Shown here: in pieces, positions 16,849 through 27,098 of the stretch | Numbering within the stretch: the stretch's first letter is position 1 | How the letters are laid out: each line of letters starts with the position of its first letter | Source: Methyloglobulus sp. | Lineage (GTDB): Bacteria; Pseudomonadota; Gammaproteobacteria; Methylococcales; Methylomonadaceae | Assembly (NCBI GenBank): GCA_013141505.1 | Contig: JABFQX010000023.1 | Location: 1-64,000, forward strand | DNA: 64,000 nt | Reading direction: 5' to 3' | The notes under the pieces: model-generated | Seen by the model: only the letters and a program-made list of their open reading frames with translations | What the model was told of the DNA's origin: nothing | Database searches by the model: none | Translations under genes and position numbers: made by a program

Positions 16849-19554
16849 ATGAAACCACTCCTACTTCGATTTATCATTGTTTCAGCCTTGGCTTCTTTTT
16901 CAATTCCGCTAACAGCCACAGCTGGGGTTGTCGATTCCCAACTGCAAGCGCAATTGGAAAATATTTCCCCCAATCAATTGGTTCCGGTGATTATTACCCT
17001 TAATATTCGTGCCAATACCAATGCCGTCCATATCGTAGACAAAGCCCGGCGCAGGGTTAAAATCATCCAGTCCATGCGCGACTACGCTACTTTGAAGCAA
17101 ACAGGCTTGCTGGCTTTTTTAAGACTCAACCGCGCAACTCAAATCAAGCCACTCTGGATTATCAATAGCGTGGCAGCCACAGTACCGGCTCGGGCAATCC
17201 TGAATTTAGCGGATGTCCCACTGGTTGCCAATGTTTACTTGGATGCAACCTTAAGTCTGCCACGTTCAAATAAATCGGTTTTAAGTGCGCCAGAATGGAA
17301 TTTATCTGCCATACACGCACCGGATGTCTGGGATTTAGGCTACACTGGACAAAGCGTCGTGGTGGCGAATATGGATACTGGCGTAGACGTAGCACATCCT
17401 GATCTTAACATCCAGTGGCGAGGTGGCAGCAACAGTTGGTTTGATCCACACGGAGAATACTCAACACCTACCGATTTCGCTGGCTCGCTTAGCGGCCATG
17501 GCACTCAAACCATGGGGCTAATAGTAGGCCGTGACACAAGCGGCACCACCATCGGCGTAGCACCTGATGCCCACTGGATAGCCACTAAACTTTTTAACCG
17601 TGTGGGCGTGGCTTTTGAAAGCGATTTTCACCAAAGTTTTCAATGGTTACTTGACCCAGACAATAACCCCCTGACCGATGATGCCCCAGACGTAGTCAAT
17701 GGTTCTTTTCAAACATCTACCTTCAATGTATGCGACACCCGCTTTCAGGCCGATATTCAGGCCTTGAAAACGGCTGGCATTGCCGTCGTTTTTGGCGCGG
17801 GCAACAGCGGCCCCTACGTATCTTCCAGCAGCAGTCCCGCCAATAATCCAGGTAGTTTTTCTGTCGGTGCAATTGATTATCTCTCGACAATCGCGACATT
17901 CAGTGGTCGTGGGCCGACCCCGGTCGAGTGTGGGAGCGCTCTTTTTCCTAGTATTGTTGCACCAGGTGTTGATGTCAACACGACTGACCTCACTTTTGCT
18001 GGTTCGGCAACATACGCAACCGTCAGTGGCACTTCTTTTGCGGCACCCCATGTTGCCGGCAGTATGGCGTTACTCATTGATGCATTTCCCAAAGTTGAGG
18101 TGACTGCACTGGAATCTGCGCTTCAGGATTCTGCGACCGATTTAGGCATTCCAGGTCAGGATAATGAGTCTGGCTTTGGCTTGCTGAATGTTTTGGGTGC
18201 GTACAATATTCTAGCTGCCAGCGGACGGGATCCGATTGGTGTCGATGATAGTTATGTGCTTGATGAAGACACTACATTGACAACGCCAGCACCTGGCGTA
18301 TTGGGCAACGATACCGATCCACAAAGCAATCCAATTTCTGCCACTTTATACACCGATGTTACTCATGGCTCGCTTATCCTGAACGCTGACGGTTCTTTTT
18401 TATATACGCCTGAAAGCAACTATAACGGTACCGACAGTTTTGCTTACAAAGCGACTGATGGCATGCATGAAAGCGGTATAGTGACTGTTATGTTAACCAT
18501 AAATCCGGTTAACGATGCACCGGTTGCTGTTGATGATGGCGCTTACACCGTCACTTCTGGCTATGTGCTAAATATTCTGGCCGCCTCCGGCGTATTGGCT
18601 AATGATACGGATATCGAAAATAACACCCTTAACGCCCTGCGAATGACTAACCCATCATCCGGCGAACTCACACTAAATTCTGATGGCTCTTTTAGTTTTA
18701 ATGCAGCTGGTGTGGTCGCCGGTAATTATGCTTTTACATATATTGCGGATGATGGCCTGGGCACCAATAACCTAAGCAACCTTGCGACCGTAACCATCAA
18801 TGTCCTACCAAATCCGGTTAATACGGCTCCGACTGCAAATAGCGATATTTTTCTCTACCGTCCCAATGTTGCACGTATCGTCAATAAAGCCGGTACTTTA
18901 GGTGCGGGTGTATTGCAAAACGATAGCGATGTAGACCTAAACCCCCTGACCGGTCAGTTTGTAACAAACAGCCTGTCTGGTGGCGGCAACCTGAACTTTA
19001 ATAGCGATGGCAGTTTTAGCTTTGTCAAAACCACAGGTGGACTCAGCAGTTTTCGTTACCGCGCCAATGATGGCACCCTGCTGAGTTCACCAATATGGGG
19101 GGCAACAGTCTATCTGCGTAAAGATGCAGTGCCCAAAACCCTACCCGACAACTGTGTTTACACTATTACCAGCAATGAGGTAAGTGAACCGGACAGATGC
19201 AGGGTTGTCGGCGACAGGGCAATCAAAATGTCGCTTGCTGCCAATGATGTCGATCCCAATCAGGTTGTTCATGTACCGACCGATGGCGTAGGAAGTACCG
19301 TTATCGCAAATTCCACCCTTATATCCTTTGCTGGTACTGGCGTTAATGTGAACGCCAATGCAGAATGTGGACAAATTGCTCTGGGCACTACCCGAACGGT
19401 TCGGGGTACGATTGACAATAACTGCGACGGCACAGTGACGGTTACGGCGGCTGATGGCAATAACTCGAAAACTATCAGCTATCATTACCGTATTAGTGAC
19501 GATCTGGGTGCACAATCGGGTCACAGGCAAGTCATTTTAACAATACGGCCTTAA
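16849..19554 (+). CDS. Secreted subtilisin-like (S8) serine protease with cadherin-like repeats
   Basis: A 901-aa exported endopeptidase. The order is signal peptide, I9-type propeptide region (to about 140), S8 catalytic domain (about 145-450), then three or four tandem beta-sandwich modules of the VCBS/cadherin-like type (GVLGNDTDPQSNPISA, GVLANDTDIENNTLNAL, GVLQNDSDVDLNPL). The catalytic triad is complete: Asp176 in MDTGVD, His217 in GHGTQT and Ser396 in SGTSFAAPHVAG. I chose the ATG at 16849 because the signal peptide starts there; an in-frame TTG at 16822 would add nine residues. It follows the cupredoxin genes in the same direction after about 290 bp and may mature or release their products, or act on the cell surface. 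No sorting signal of type IX or LPXTG kind is visible. Confidence 0.88.
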   Translation: MKPLLLRFIIVSALASFSIPLTATAGVVDSQLQAQLENISPNQLVPVIITLNIRANTNAVHIVDKARRRVKIIQSMRDYATLKQTGLLAFLRLNRATQIKPLWIINSVAATVPARAILNLADVPLVANVYLDATLSLPRSNKSVLSAPEWNLSAIHAPDVWDLGYTGQSVVVANMDTGVDVAHPDLNIQWRGGSNSWFDPHGEYSTPTDFAGSLSGHGTQTMGLIVGRDTSGTTIGVAPDAHWIATKLFNRVGVAFESDFHQSFQWLLDPDNNPLTDDAPDVVNGSFQTSTFNVCDTRFQADIQALKTAGIAVVFGAGNSGPYVSSSSSPANNPGSFSVGAIDYLSTIATFSGRGPTPVECGSALFPSIVAPGVDVNTTDLTFAGSATYATVSGTSFAAPHVAGSMALLIDAFPKVEVTALESALQDSATDLGIPGQDNESGFGLLNVLGAYNILAASGRDPIGVDDSYVLDEDTTLTTPAPGVLGNDTDPQSNPISATLYTDVTHGSLILNADGSFLYTPESNYNGTDSFAYKATDGMHESGIVTVMLTINPVNDAPVAVDDGAYTVTSGYVLNILAASGVLANDTDIENNTLNALRMTNPSSGELTLNSDGSFSFNAAGVVAGNYAFTYIADDGLGTNNLSNLATVTINVLPNPVNTAPTANSDIFLYRPNVARIVNKAGTLGAGVLQNDSDVDLNPLTGQFVTNSLSGGGNLNFNSDGSFSFVKTTGGLSSFRYRANDGTLLSSPIWGATVYLRKDAVPKTLPDNCVYTITSNEVSEPDRCRVVGDRAIKMSLAANDVDPNQVVHVPTDGVGSTVIANSTLISFAGTGVNVNANAECGQIALGTTRTVRGTIDNNCDGTVTVTAADGNNSKTISYHYRISDDLGAQSGHRQVILTIRP

Positions 19555-19610
19555 TCATGCAGAAGCCCTGGGATTTTTTAATCCTTACCTAACCAGAGGA
19601 TACATTGATC

Positions 19611-20174
19611 ATGTTGCAATTTGCAGCCTACCATTCACGAATGCGGTCAGCGTTGTTCGCTGTGCTGTCAGTGGTTTTCGGATTGCCTCCGGTAGATAGC
19701 CAAGCAGCTGACAAACAACCTCAGCCCCCCGCCCCACTAAGCAAGCAACAGAGCAACACGACTATCCAACCAATCGATGCCACTAAAACAGCGGCAATAG
19801 AAAAACGCTGGGGCGTGATTATCCAGGGCATTAAATTTGCGGCAGCAGGCCACATGCTGGACTTCCGTTTTCGGATTACCGATCCGGGCAAGTCGGCCAC
19901 TTTAATGGATCCTAAAAATAAGCCCTTTGCCACGATTGAAGGAAAAGACATTAAACTTGAAGTGCCGAATGTGCCTCGTATTGGTGCATTGCGGCAAAAA
20001 ACACAGCAGGCCAAAAAAGGGATGACGTTGGCTATTTTGTTTGCTAACCCTGGAAAAATGGTGACGACAGGGCAAAAACTGACCATAACCATTGGCGACT
20101 TTTCCATCGAACATATTCCCGTAGGCAAACTGTTGAATGCCCCGCCAAAACCCAAAAAGCCAGTAAAAAAATAG
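19611..20174 (+). CDS. Small secreted protein of unknown function
   Basis: A 187-aa protein with a signal peptide ending near SQAAD (about residue 32), then a Gln/Pro-rich linker and a compact domain of about 110 residues (RWGVIIQGIKFAAAGHMLDF to FSIEHIPVGK), ending in a basic Lys/Pro tail. The domain alternates short hydrophobic strands and looks like a small beta-sandwich. I know no family for it. I chose the ATG at 19611, with AGAGGA about 10 bp upstream; a TTG two codons earlier is possible. It lies 56 bp after the S8 protease gene in the same direction, so it belongs to that unit and could be a chaperone or inhibitor of the protease or a further surface component; both are guesses. Confidence 0.65.
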   Translation: MLQFAAYHSRMRSALFAVLSVVFGLPPVDSQAADKQPQPPAPLSKQQSNTTIQPIDATKTAAIEKRWGVIIQGIKFAAAGHMLDFRFRITDPGKSATLMDPKNKPFATIEGKDIKLEVPNVPRIGALRQKTQQAKKGMTLAILFANPGKMVTTGQKLTITIGDFSIEHIPVGKLLNAPPKPKKPVKK

Positions 20175-20684
20175 CCGCTTAATTCAAGTAGCCAACTTGA
20201 TCACGTATTGTACGGATGGCGTTGATCAATGGTGGCTATAGCCACTAAGCCTTTGCTAAACTTAAAATTAGACCGTAACTCATTTTATTTCGGCAATCCG
20301 ATGCGTACCGGTAACTTGTAGACTTGGTTTGGCAAGCACATTCGATTGGGGAAAACTGCTAAAAACGCCTAAACCGAACTTTTCACAGGTGAATCTAATC
20401 TCAATTACGGTGACTACTCATTAAATTTTGAACAAGCCTTGCACCAAATCCCAATCAACGTCCACTACAGATGAGCATTTCAAGTTATTCTGGCTTGATA
20501 ATCCCAATGCTATAGAATCTTTGTTAGTTATCCATATTCAACATCAATATCTGCCATTAGCACGGCATAGAGCACTGAAAACCATAGCCGTTAAATTTAA
20601 TCTATGCGAATTTCCACTATAGTTTGTTTAGCCAAAGGGTTTTATGGATAATGACAACTTAATTTAGTTATTTAAACGACACAT
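20175..20684. other. Intergenic region before oadGAB
   Basis: Some 510 bp with no gene I can support. The 64-codon frame at 20428-20622 lacks a ribosome site and has an unconvincing composition. No terminator with a U-tract is visible after the secreted-protein gene. The promoter of the oad genes should lie here. Confidence 0.4.
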
Positions 20685-20915
20685 ATGACAGAACAAATTA
20701 GCAGTGGCGTGGAACTTATGTTTGCCGGCATGGGCATTGTGTTTATCTTTCTTACCATGCTGGTTGTTTCTATCAATTTTATGTCTGCTTGCGTACAACG
20801 CTTTTTTCCAGAGAGACCGGCTAGCAAGTTAAACCTGTCCGCTGGTCTTGATAAAACCACAGTTGCGGCTATTACCTCGGCTGTTCACCAATATCGAAAC
20901 AGGCATAATCAGTAA
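20685..20915 (+). CDS. oadG: Oxaloacetate decarboxylase, gamma subunit
   Basis: Small membrane subunit of the sodium-pumping oxaloacetate decarboxylase; it ties the alpha subunit to the membrane beta subunit and in studied systems carries zinc. The 76-aa protein has one membrane helix (LMFAGMGIVFIFLTMLVV, residues about 11-28) and a charged cytoplasmic tail, the normal layout. Family signature GMGIVFIFL is present. The tail ends in AAITSAVHQYRNRH, which resembles other OadG C-termini with AAI..AV..YR. It is first of the oadG-oadA-oadB order usual in gammaproteobacteria; oadA starts 116 bp later. Confidence 0.88.
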   Translation: MTEQISSGVELMFAGMGIVFIFLTMLVVSINFMSACVQRFFPERPASKLNLSAGLDKTTVAAITSAVHQYRNRHNQ

Positions 20916-21031
20916 CGCATAATGGCTTCTGATCGAACTTTAAAATAAAATCAGATTTGCAACACCCACATTTCTGATTTCCCATTTACCAGCCAAAATG
21001 GCCGAACAACTGGTTTAAGAGACGATATCGA

Positions 21032-22831
21032 ATGGCAACAAAACTCAAAAAAAAGCCCTTGGCGATTACTGAAGTGGTGCTGCGTGATGCACATCAATCA
21101 ATTCTGGCAACCCGCTTACGCATCGAAGACATGCTTCCAATTTGCCCCAAGTTGGACGATATTGGCTACTGGTCTTTGGAATCCTGGGGCGGCGCTACGT
21201 TTGATGCGTGTATCCGGTATTTGGGCGAAGACCCCTGGGAGCGCTTACGCTTACTTAAAAAAGCCATGCCAAAAACCCGCCAACAAATGCTGTTGCGTGG
21301 GCAAAACCTGCTGGGTTACCGCCATTATGCTGATGATGTCGTTGATAAATTTGTCGAACGTGCCGCTATTAATGGCATTGACGTGTTCCGCGTCTTTGAT
21401 GCCATGAATGACATGCGTAACATAGACCGTGCTATCAAAGCGGTTTTAAATACCGATGCTCACGCCCAAGGGACTATTTCGTATACGACGAGCCCTGTCC
21501 ATACCATGGACGTATGGATTGATTTAGGCAAACAAATTGAAGATATGGGCGCGCATTCAATCTGCATCAAAGACATGGCTGGCTTACTTAAGCCTTATGA
21601 TGCCTTCGAACTGGTCAGCCGCCTGAAAAAAAGTACCAACATACCCATACACATGCAATGTCATGCGACCACAGGGTTAAGCGTCCCCAGTATCATCAAG
21701 GCGGCAGAAGCGGGGATTGACAATGTTGATACCGCCATTTCGTCACTCAGTATGACTTATGGACATAGCCCAACAGAAACAATAGTCGCATGCTTTGAAG
21801 GTACAGATCGCGAAACGAACCTTAATCTGGTTAAACTCGAAGAAATTGCCGATTATTTTCGGGAAGTCCGCAAAAAATACGCCCAATTTGAAGGCAGCCT
21901 GAAAGGTGTTGATGGCCGCATCCTGGTGTCGCAAGTGCCGGGGGGCATGTTGACTAATATGGAAAGTCAACTCAAAGAGCAAGGCGCCGCTGACAAGTTC
22001 GATGAAGTCATGCAGGAAATCCCCCGTGTGCGCGAAGATTTAGGCTTTATACCGCTGGTAACGCCGACCTCTCAAATTGTCGGCACCCAGGCGGTCATCA
22101 ACGTAATGAGCGGAGAACGCTATAAAACCATCACCAAAGAAACCGCCGGGGTTTTAAAAGGTGAATACGGCGCCACGCCCGCCCCGGTCAACAAGGAGCT
22201 ACAGGAACGGGTGCTGAATGGCGCGACTGCGATTAAATGCCGTCCGGCGGATTTGCTGACGGCTGAAATGGACAAATTGGTCTCGGAAGTGTTGGCCAAA
22301 GCCGAAAAGGAAGGCGTTCGACTGGCTGAAAGTGTTGAAGAAGATGCCTTGATCAACGGGATGTTCAACCAAGTGGGCTGGAAGTTTTTGGTCAACCGCA
22401 GGAATCCATCAGCCTTTGAGCCAGCGCCAAACCATCAGGATTACTTGGCGACAACATCGGCAAAATCAGCCATAAAAGCCGATAAAGCTGCTTCTTTAAG
22501 TGAAACCTATGCAGTTAACGTGGATGGCCGTAATTTTAAGGTATCCGTCAAACCCGGCGGCGATGGGTTGAACATTGTGCCAGAAGTCAGCGCGGCATTC
22601 GCTACGCCCGCCTCCAGCAGCGGCGAGGTGGTGACCGCCCCGATGGCGGGCACGGTCTTAAAAATCTTGTTCGAAGTGGGCGCGAGTGTCGCCAAAGGCG
22701 ACGTGGTTGTGATTATGGAAGCCATGAAGATGGAAACCGAAATCCGCACCAAAGTTGCCGGCATAATCAGTGCCATCCATGTCAAAGAAGGCGGCACTGT
22801 CGCCAGCGGCGATACCTTGGTTTCTTTGTAA
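21032..22831 (+). CDS. oadA: Oxaloacetate decarboxylase, alpha subunit (biotin enzyme)
   Basis: Carries out carboxyl transfer from oxaloacetate to biotin and bears the biotin itself. The 599-aa protein has the full order: carboxyltransferase TIM barrel (about 5-270), conserved carboxylase domain (about 290-460), and a biotinyl domain at the end with [10 protein letters not shown] and biotin-acceptor Lys566. Catalytic features include the metal-binding Asp in VLRDAHQS, Lys in CIKDMAGLL and the HxH pair in MQCHATTG. The Pro/Ala-rich linker of some homologues is short here. With oadG and oadB it forms the Na+ pump that turns decarboxylation energy into a sodium gradient, or works in reverse to fix carbon. 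Pyruvate carboxylase subunit B is similar in sequence, but the neighbours settle the assignment. Confidence 0.95.
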   Translation: MATKLKKKPLAITEVVLRDAHQSILATRLRIEDMLPICPKLDDIGYWSLESWGGATFDACIRYLGEDPWERLRLLKKAMPKTRQQMLLRGQNLLGYRHYADDVVDKFVERAAINGIDVFRVFDAMNDMRNIDRAIKAVLNTDAHAQGTISYTTSPVHTMDVWIDLGKQIEDMGAHSICIKDMAGLLKPYDAFELVSRLKKSTNIPIHMQCHATTGLSVPSIIKAAEAGIDNVDTAISSLSMTYGHSPTETIVACFEGTDRETNLNLVKLEEIADYFREVRKKYAQFEGSLKGVDGRILVSQVPGGMLTNMESQLKEQGAADKFDEVMQEIPRVREDLGFIPLVTPTSQIVGTQAVINVMSGERYKTITKETAGVLKGEYGATPAPVNKELQERVLNGATAIKCRPADLLTAEMDKLVSEVLAKAEKEGVRLAESVEEDALINGMFNQVGWKFLVNRRNPSAFEPAPNHQDYLATTSAKSAIKADKAASLSETYAVNVDGRNFKVSVKPGGDGLNIVPEVSAAFATPASSSGEVVTAPMAGTVLKILFEVGASVAKGDVVVIMEAMKMETEIRTKVAGIISAIHVKEGGTVASGDTLVSL

Positions 22832-22910
22832 CACCGGCTGTTTCGGGAGCCTTGGCATGGTCATTTTGAGTTTTATTGTAGCAATAACGGATTTCAATTT
22901 ATAAGATCGC

Positions 22911-24038
22911 ATGGAAAACCTCCTTTCACTGTGGCAAAGCACCGGCCTGTACAACTTTACCGGTGGCCAGGCATTTATGATGCTAGTCGGCTTTGTGCTG
23001 TTGTTCCTGGCCATCAAGAAAGGCTTTGAACCGCTGTTGCTGTTGCCCATCGGTTTTGGTGCAATCCTCAGCAATATCCCTATCGCTGACATAGCCAAAG
23101 ATGGCGGCCTGTTGTATTACCTCTATTTCGGCATCAAACTCGGCATCTTCCCGTTATTGATATTTATGGGCGTGGGTGCCATGACCGATTTCGGCCCCAT
23201 GATAGCCAACCCCAAAACCTTGTTATTGGGCGCAGCAGCACAGTTTGGCATTTTTGCCTCATTATTGGGTGCATTGGCACTCAATATTATTCCCGGCCTA
23301 GAATTCAGTTTAAAAGATGCCGCCGCCATTGGCATTATCGGTGGTGCCGACGGCCCAACGGCTATTTATGTGGCTTCCAAATTAGCCCCGGATTTATTGG
23401 GCGCGATTGCGGTGGCGGCGTATTCTTACATGGCCTTGGTGCCTTTAATCCAACCGCCCATCATGCGGGCATTGACGACCGAAGACGAACGCAAAATTGA
23501 AATGGTGCAAATGCGCGATGTCAGCAAAGCCGAAAAAATCGTTTTTCCCTTAATGCTGCTGTTCTTGTCGATCTTGCTCCTGCCCTCCGCTACGCCTTTA
23601 ATCGGCATGTTTGCCTTGGGCAACTTAATGCGAGAAAGCGGCGTGGTGGAACGCTTAAGCAGCACCGCGCAAAATGAACTTATCAACATCGTCACCATCT
23701 TTCTAGGCTTGTCGGTCGGTTCAAAATTGAGCGCAGAAGCATTTTTGCAAGTCAAAACCTTAGGGATATTGGCCTTGGGCGCTTGTGCCTTCGCGATTGG
23801 CACCGCAGCAGGTGTCATCATGGCAAAAATCATGAACCGGTTCAGCAGCACTTTGATCAATCCCTTGATCGGTGCGGCTGGCGTATCTGCCGTGCCAATG
23901 GCGGCGCGTGTCGCCAACAAAATTGGTTTGGAAAGCAATCCCCATAACTTCTTGCTCATGCATGCTATGGGCCCTAATGTCGCTGGCGTCATCGGCTCTG
24001 CGGTAGCGGCTGGGGTATTATTGAGCCTTGTTAAGTAG
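22911..24038 (+). CDS. oadB: Oxaloacetate decarboxylase, beta subunit (sodium pump)
   Basis: Integral membrane protein of 375 aa with about nine to ten hydrophobic helices. It decarboxylates carboxybiotin and exports Na+. The strongly conserved stretch [23 protein letters not shown] holds the Asp believed to act in Na+ transport, and the C-terminal region with [12 protein letters not shown] and [12 protein letters not shown] is also typical. It follows oadA by 79 bp and completes the oadGAB operon. No clear intrinsic terminator follows; the gene runs toward the convergent hsdR, 107 bp away. Confidence 0.95.
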   Translation: MENLLSLWQSTGLYNFTGGQAFMMLVGFVLLFLAIKKGFEPLLLLPIGFGAILSNIPIADIAKDGGLLYYLYFGIKLGIFPLLIFMGVGAMTDFGPMIANPKTLLLGAAAQFGIFASLLGALALNIIPGLEFSLKDAAAIGIIGGADGPTAIYVASKLAPDLLGAIAVAAYSYMALVPLIQPPIMRALTTEDERKIEMVQMRDVSKAEKIVFPLMLLFLSILLLPSATPLIGMFALGNLMRESGVVERLSSTAQNELINIVTIFLGLSVGSKLSAEAFLQVKTLGILALGACAFAIGTAAGVIMAKIMNRFSSTLINPLIGAAGVSAVPMAARVANKIGLESNPHNFLLMHAMGPNVAGVIGSAVAAGVLLSLVK

Positions 24039-24145
24039 CTCATATTTCAAACCTTATGCCACCGTCGAAATGGATTCAATTGAAAAAATAGACAAGAGAG
24101 ATTACGCGTAAAACAATATATATTAGGTATTGTTCCTAAATGCAA

Positions 24146-26536
24146 TCAAGCAGCGACTTGTTGATACAAATGTTTCTGAAACTCTATAAACAACGAACTG
24201 ATATTCGCGACGTTACCTAAAACGTCCTTGGCATCTTCCAGCGAGTGATATTTGTTGGTTAACAAGATTGGCAATTTTTCCTGATCCAATTCTTCAACAC
24301 CTGTTTCAATATATTTACTCAAAACAAAATCAATAAATTCCTTTTGTTGGGCATTCAGGAAAGCAAAAATATTCGCTTGAGCCGTTGCAACCCTCGCTTC
24401 TCTGGTTATAGGCTTAACATCACTGTTAAAGACATACTCCAACACATCAAATAAATCGCTCTTTTCTGCATCAATGAGTTTTTGCAGTGTCGATAACTCT
24501 TCCTTGCCATAACCTGCTTCGTCTAATTGTTCTAACAAAACGCGTCGGGTCATTGGATTGCTCCAAAGCGTCCGTAATTCTGTTTCACTTTTGAACAGGT
24601 TTGGCAATTCGCCAAACAGGTTATTTAAGAATTCTTCTGTTGAAATCGGTCTACCGTTGGCACTCCAAAATGAGGTTGAAATCATGTCTTGTATGTCTAA
24701 TTCTTTGCCATTCTTCAACTGTATTTTTACTTTCTTAATGCACTTACAAGGCAGTTGTTCGCATTTCGGGCAAGGTAGGGGTCGTTCTTTTTCGCATTCG
24801 CAAGGTTGTTGATTACATAGCTTGCAGGTCTTTGGCGGTTTGGCTTCGCAGACACAAGGATTGTCTCCGCATTTGGCACAAGGTTCTTCTTCTAAAGATT
24901 CGCCATCCCATTCGGGATCGGAAAAATTACGGTAGGCATCAACAAAATCGTAAATGGTAAAAAACTCTTTGCCTTCAAATAAGCGCGTGCCACGTCCTAC
25001 AATCTGTTTAAACTCAATCATGGAATTGACGGGGCGCAACAACACAATATTGCGGATATTTAGCGCATCGACACCCGTGGATAATTTTTGTGAGGTGGTC
25101 AGAATAGTGGGGATGCTATTTTCATTGTCTTGAAAATCCCTTAAGAATTGCTCGCCTAGCTCGCCATCATTGGCGGTGACGCGCACACAATAATTCGGGT
25201 CTTTTAAGTTTTTGTATTGATTGACCAGATCACGAATGGCGGCGGCATGGTCTTGGGTAGCACAGAAAATAATGGCCTTTTCGTTCTGATTGGCTTCGGC
25301 CATAAATACCTGGACGCGCTTTGCCTCCCGTGCCTTAATTTCTATGATCTTATTGAAGTCGGCTTCGGTATAAAGTTTTCCCTCTTCGATTTCGCCCTCA
25401 ATAATCTGGTCATCGCTGGTGTAGATATAATCATCCAGCGTGGTCTTAATGCGTTTTACTTTAAAAGGTGTAAGAAAACCATCATTGATACCCTCTTTCA
25501 GTGAATAGGTATAAACGGGTTCGCCAAAATATTTATAAGTGTCAACGTTGTCTTTGCGTTTGGGGGTGGCGGTTAAGCCCAACTGAACCGCTGGTGCAAA
25601 ATAGTCTAATATCCCGCGCCAGTTGCCTTCATCATTCGCACCGCCTCGATGACACTCATCAATCATGATGAAATCAAAATAGTCGGGTGGATAGGCGCCA
25701 AAATAAGGAGCGGGCTTGCCGTCCTTATCCGTACCACTCATAAAGGTCTGGAAGATGGTAAAGAAAATACTGCCATTGGTCGGCACACTGCCTGTTCTCC
25801 TGATTTCATCCGGGCTAATCCGTACCAACACATCGTCAGAAAATGCAGAGAAGGAATTAAAGGCTTGGTTAGCCAAGATGTTTCTATCCGCCAAAAATAA
25901 TATCCGTGGCCTTCTGCCGCCATCGCGTTTTAAGTTCCAGCGGGTTTGGAAGAGCTTGCAGGCAATTTGAAAAGCAATGGCGGTTTTCCCCGTACCTGTC
26001 GCCAAAGTCAGTAAAATGCGGTCTTTGTTGTTGGCTAGGGCTTCTAAAGTGTTTTTTACGGCGATTTCCTGATAATACCGCAATTGCCACGTACCGCCTT
26101 TATCTTCAAACGGAATGGCAGCAAACTTCTCCCGCCATTCATTTTGAGCAGCAAAGGTTTTGTTCCACAGCTCGTCTGGGGTCAGAAAATCGGCAACCAA
26201 GCCTTCTGCACCTGAAAGCATACAAATGCTGTAGATTTCTTTGCTGTTGCTGGAATACGTGGTTGCTAAGTCTAATTTTTGGGCATACAGTTTCGCCTGT
26301 GCCACCCCTTCACCTACGCCCAGTTCGTCGCTTTTAGCTTCTACGACCGCGAGCTTTATACCCTTGTAGACCAATACATAATCAGCGGTGAGTTTTTTGC
26401 CTCTTACACCACCCGTTTGTATTTTTCCGGCGGTAATATTATATTCACGCAGGATTTTAGAGCCTTCTACAACGCCCCAGCCACAGGCTTTTAGTTTAGG
26501 GTCAATCAGTTCTGCTCTGGTTTCGGCTTCGTTCAT
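24146..26536 (-). CDS. hsdR: Type I restriction enzyme, R subunit (nuclease/translocase)
   Basis: ATP-driven DNA translocase and nuclease of a type I restriction system. In 796 aa it holds an N-terminal PD-(D/E)xK nuclease (DYVLVYKGIKLAVVEAK), the Walker A motif TGTGKTAIAF, a DECH box (MIDECHRGG), motif III LTATPKR and motif VI QIVGRGTRLF of an SF2 helicase, and a C-terminal helical domain for binding HsdM. Odd is a cysteine-rich insert at residues 553-599 with three copies of CxxCxxxxCxC, probably metal-binding, between helicase and C-terminal domain. It is the last gene of the RM operon, but a transposase gene and REP repeats now separate it from hsdS, so its expression may depend on read-through or a new promoter. 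Reading frame is intact. Confidence 0.93.
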   Translation of the reverse strand: MNEAETRAELIDPKLKACGWGVVEGSKILREYNITAGKIQTGGVRGKKLTADYVLVYKGIKLAVVEAKSDELGVGEGVAQAKLYAQKLDLATTYSSNSKEIYSICMLSGAEGLVADFLTPDELWNKTFAAQNEWREKFAAIPFEDKGGTWQLRYYQEIAVKNTLEALANNKDRILLTLATGTGKTAIAFQIACKLFQTRWNLKRDGGRRPRILFLADRNILANQAFNSFSAFSDDVLVRISPDEIRRTGSVPTNGSIFFTIFQTFMSGTDKDGKPAPYFGAYPPDYFDFIMIDECHRGGANDEGNWRGILDYFAPAVQLGLTATPKRKDNVDTYKYFGEPVYTYSLKEGINDGFLTPFKVKRIKTTLDDYIYTSDDQIIEGEIEEGKLYTEADFNKIIEIKAREAKRVQVFMAEANQNEKAIIFCATQDHAAAIRDLVNQYKNLKDPNYCVRVTANDGELGEQFLRDFQDNENSIPTILTTSQKLSTGVDALNIRNIVLLRPVNSMIEFKQIVGRGTRLFEGKEFFTIYDFVDAYRNFSDPEWDGESLEEEPCAKCGDNPCVCEAKPPKTCKLCNQQPCECEKERPLPCPKCEQLPCKCIKKVKIQLKNGKELDIQDMISTSFWSANGRPISTEEFLNNLFGELPNLFKSETELRTLWSNPMTRRVLLEQLDEAGYGKEELSTLQKLIDAEKSDLFDVLEYVFNSDVKPITREARVATAQANIFAFLNAQQKEFIDFVLSKYIETGVEELDQEKLPILLTNKYHSLEDAKDVLGNVANISSLFIEFQKHLYQQVAA

Positions 26537-26553
26537 AATCCTACTTTTTAGAT

Positions 26554-26567
26554 AGCCCTGAAAGGGT
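26554..26567. repeat. Single REP-like unit between hsdR and the transposase
   Basis: AGCCCTGAAAGGGT is a variant of the AGCCCTGAAAGGGCG unit that is arrayed on the other side of the transposase gene at 27099-27499. Units on both sides of the gene fit REP sequences mobilised by, or moved with, this transposase. Confidence 0.6.
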
Positions 26568-26615
26568 AATATATATTAGCGGAGGGCATCGCCCTTCGAT
26601 TCGGTGGAGACATAG

Positions 26616-27068
26616 TCAGTCCCAAACATAACGTTCATCATAGTCCAAATTATATTTTTTAAGGAATGTGCGGTATTCATCCTGGAAGGTTTTCTTACTA
26701 TGATGTTCGTGTTGATTAGCGATATAGGCAATGACTGTGTCAATTTCAGTTGGATTGACTGAAAATGCCCCGTAGCCATCTTGCCAATAGAAATTACGGT
26801 ACTCTTCGCCTTTGGTTTTTATCCATTTGGAAGAATGCGCTTTCAACTCCTCCATCAGTTTTATCAAGGCTATCTTTTTGGATAACATGCACAGTATGTG
26901 GATATGGTCAGTATGCCCGCCCACTTTTATGACTTGGCAGTCGAGTTTGTTGCAGATACCGCCGAGGTAGCTATGCAATTCTGCTTCTACGGGTGGATAT
27001 ATCAGCGGTTGCCTGTGTTTGGTGCTGAATACGATGTGCATGTAATTATTTACGAGCGACTGTCCCAT
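26616..27068 (-). CDS. IS200/REP-associated type Y1 transposase
   Basis: A 150-aa HUH single-strand transposase of the IS200/REP-associated (RAYT) type. The HUH motif is H55-I-H57 in HTDHIHIL and the catalytic tyrosine is Tyr115 in IAYIANQHEHH. The whole domain is present, so it may be active. I use the ATG at 27068 (MGQSLVNNYMHIVFST), where homologues begin; the open frame extends to 27158 only because it reads through a REP unit. No accessory tnpB gene is present. It lies between hsdS and hsdR, with REP-like palindromes on both sides. Such RAYT genes are single-copy domesticated partners of REP sequences in many gammaproteobacteria; IS200 proper is the alternative. Confidence 0.85.
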   Translation of the reverse strand: MGQSLVNNYMHIVFSTKHRQPLIYPPVEAELHSYLGGICNKLDCQVIKVGGHTDHIHILCMLSKKIALIKLMEELKAHSSKWIKTKGEEYRNFYWQDGYGAFSVNPTEIDTVIAYIANQHEHHSKKTFQDEYRTFLKKYNLDYDERYVWD

Positions 27069-27098
27069 AGTGTTATATGCCGATGACAAATGATAGCA

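Noticed and set aside
20428-20622. 64-codon frame before oadG
   Set aside because: No ribosome site, no family resemblance; treated as intergenic.
25884-26337. Overlapping frames within hsdR as extra genes or a frameshift
   Set aside because: The hsdR frame is unbroken from start to stop with all motifs in one frame.
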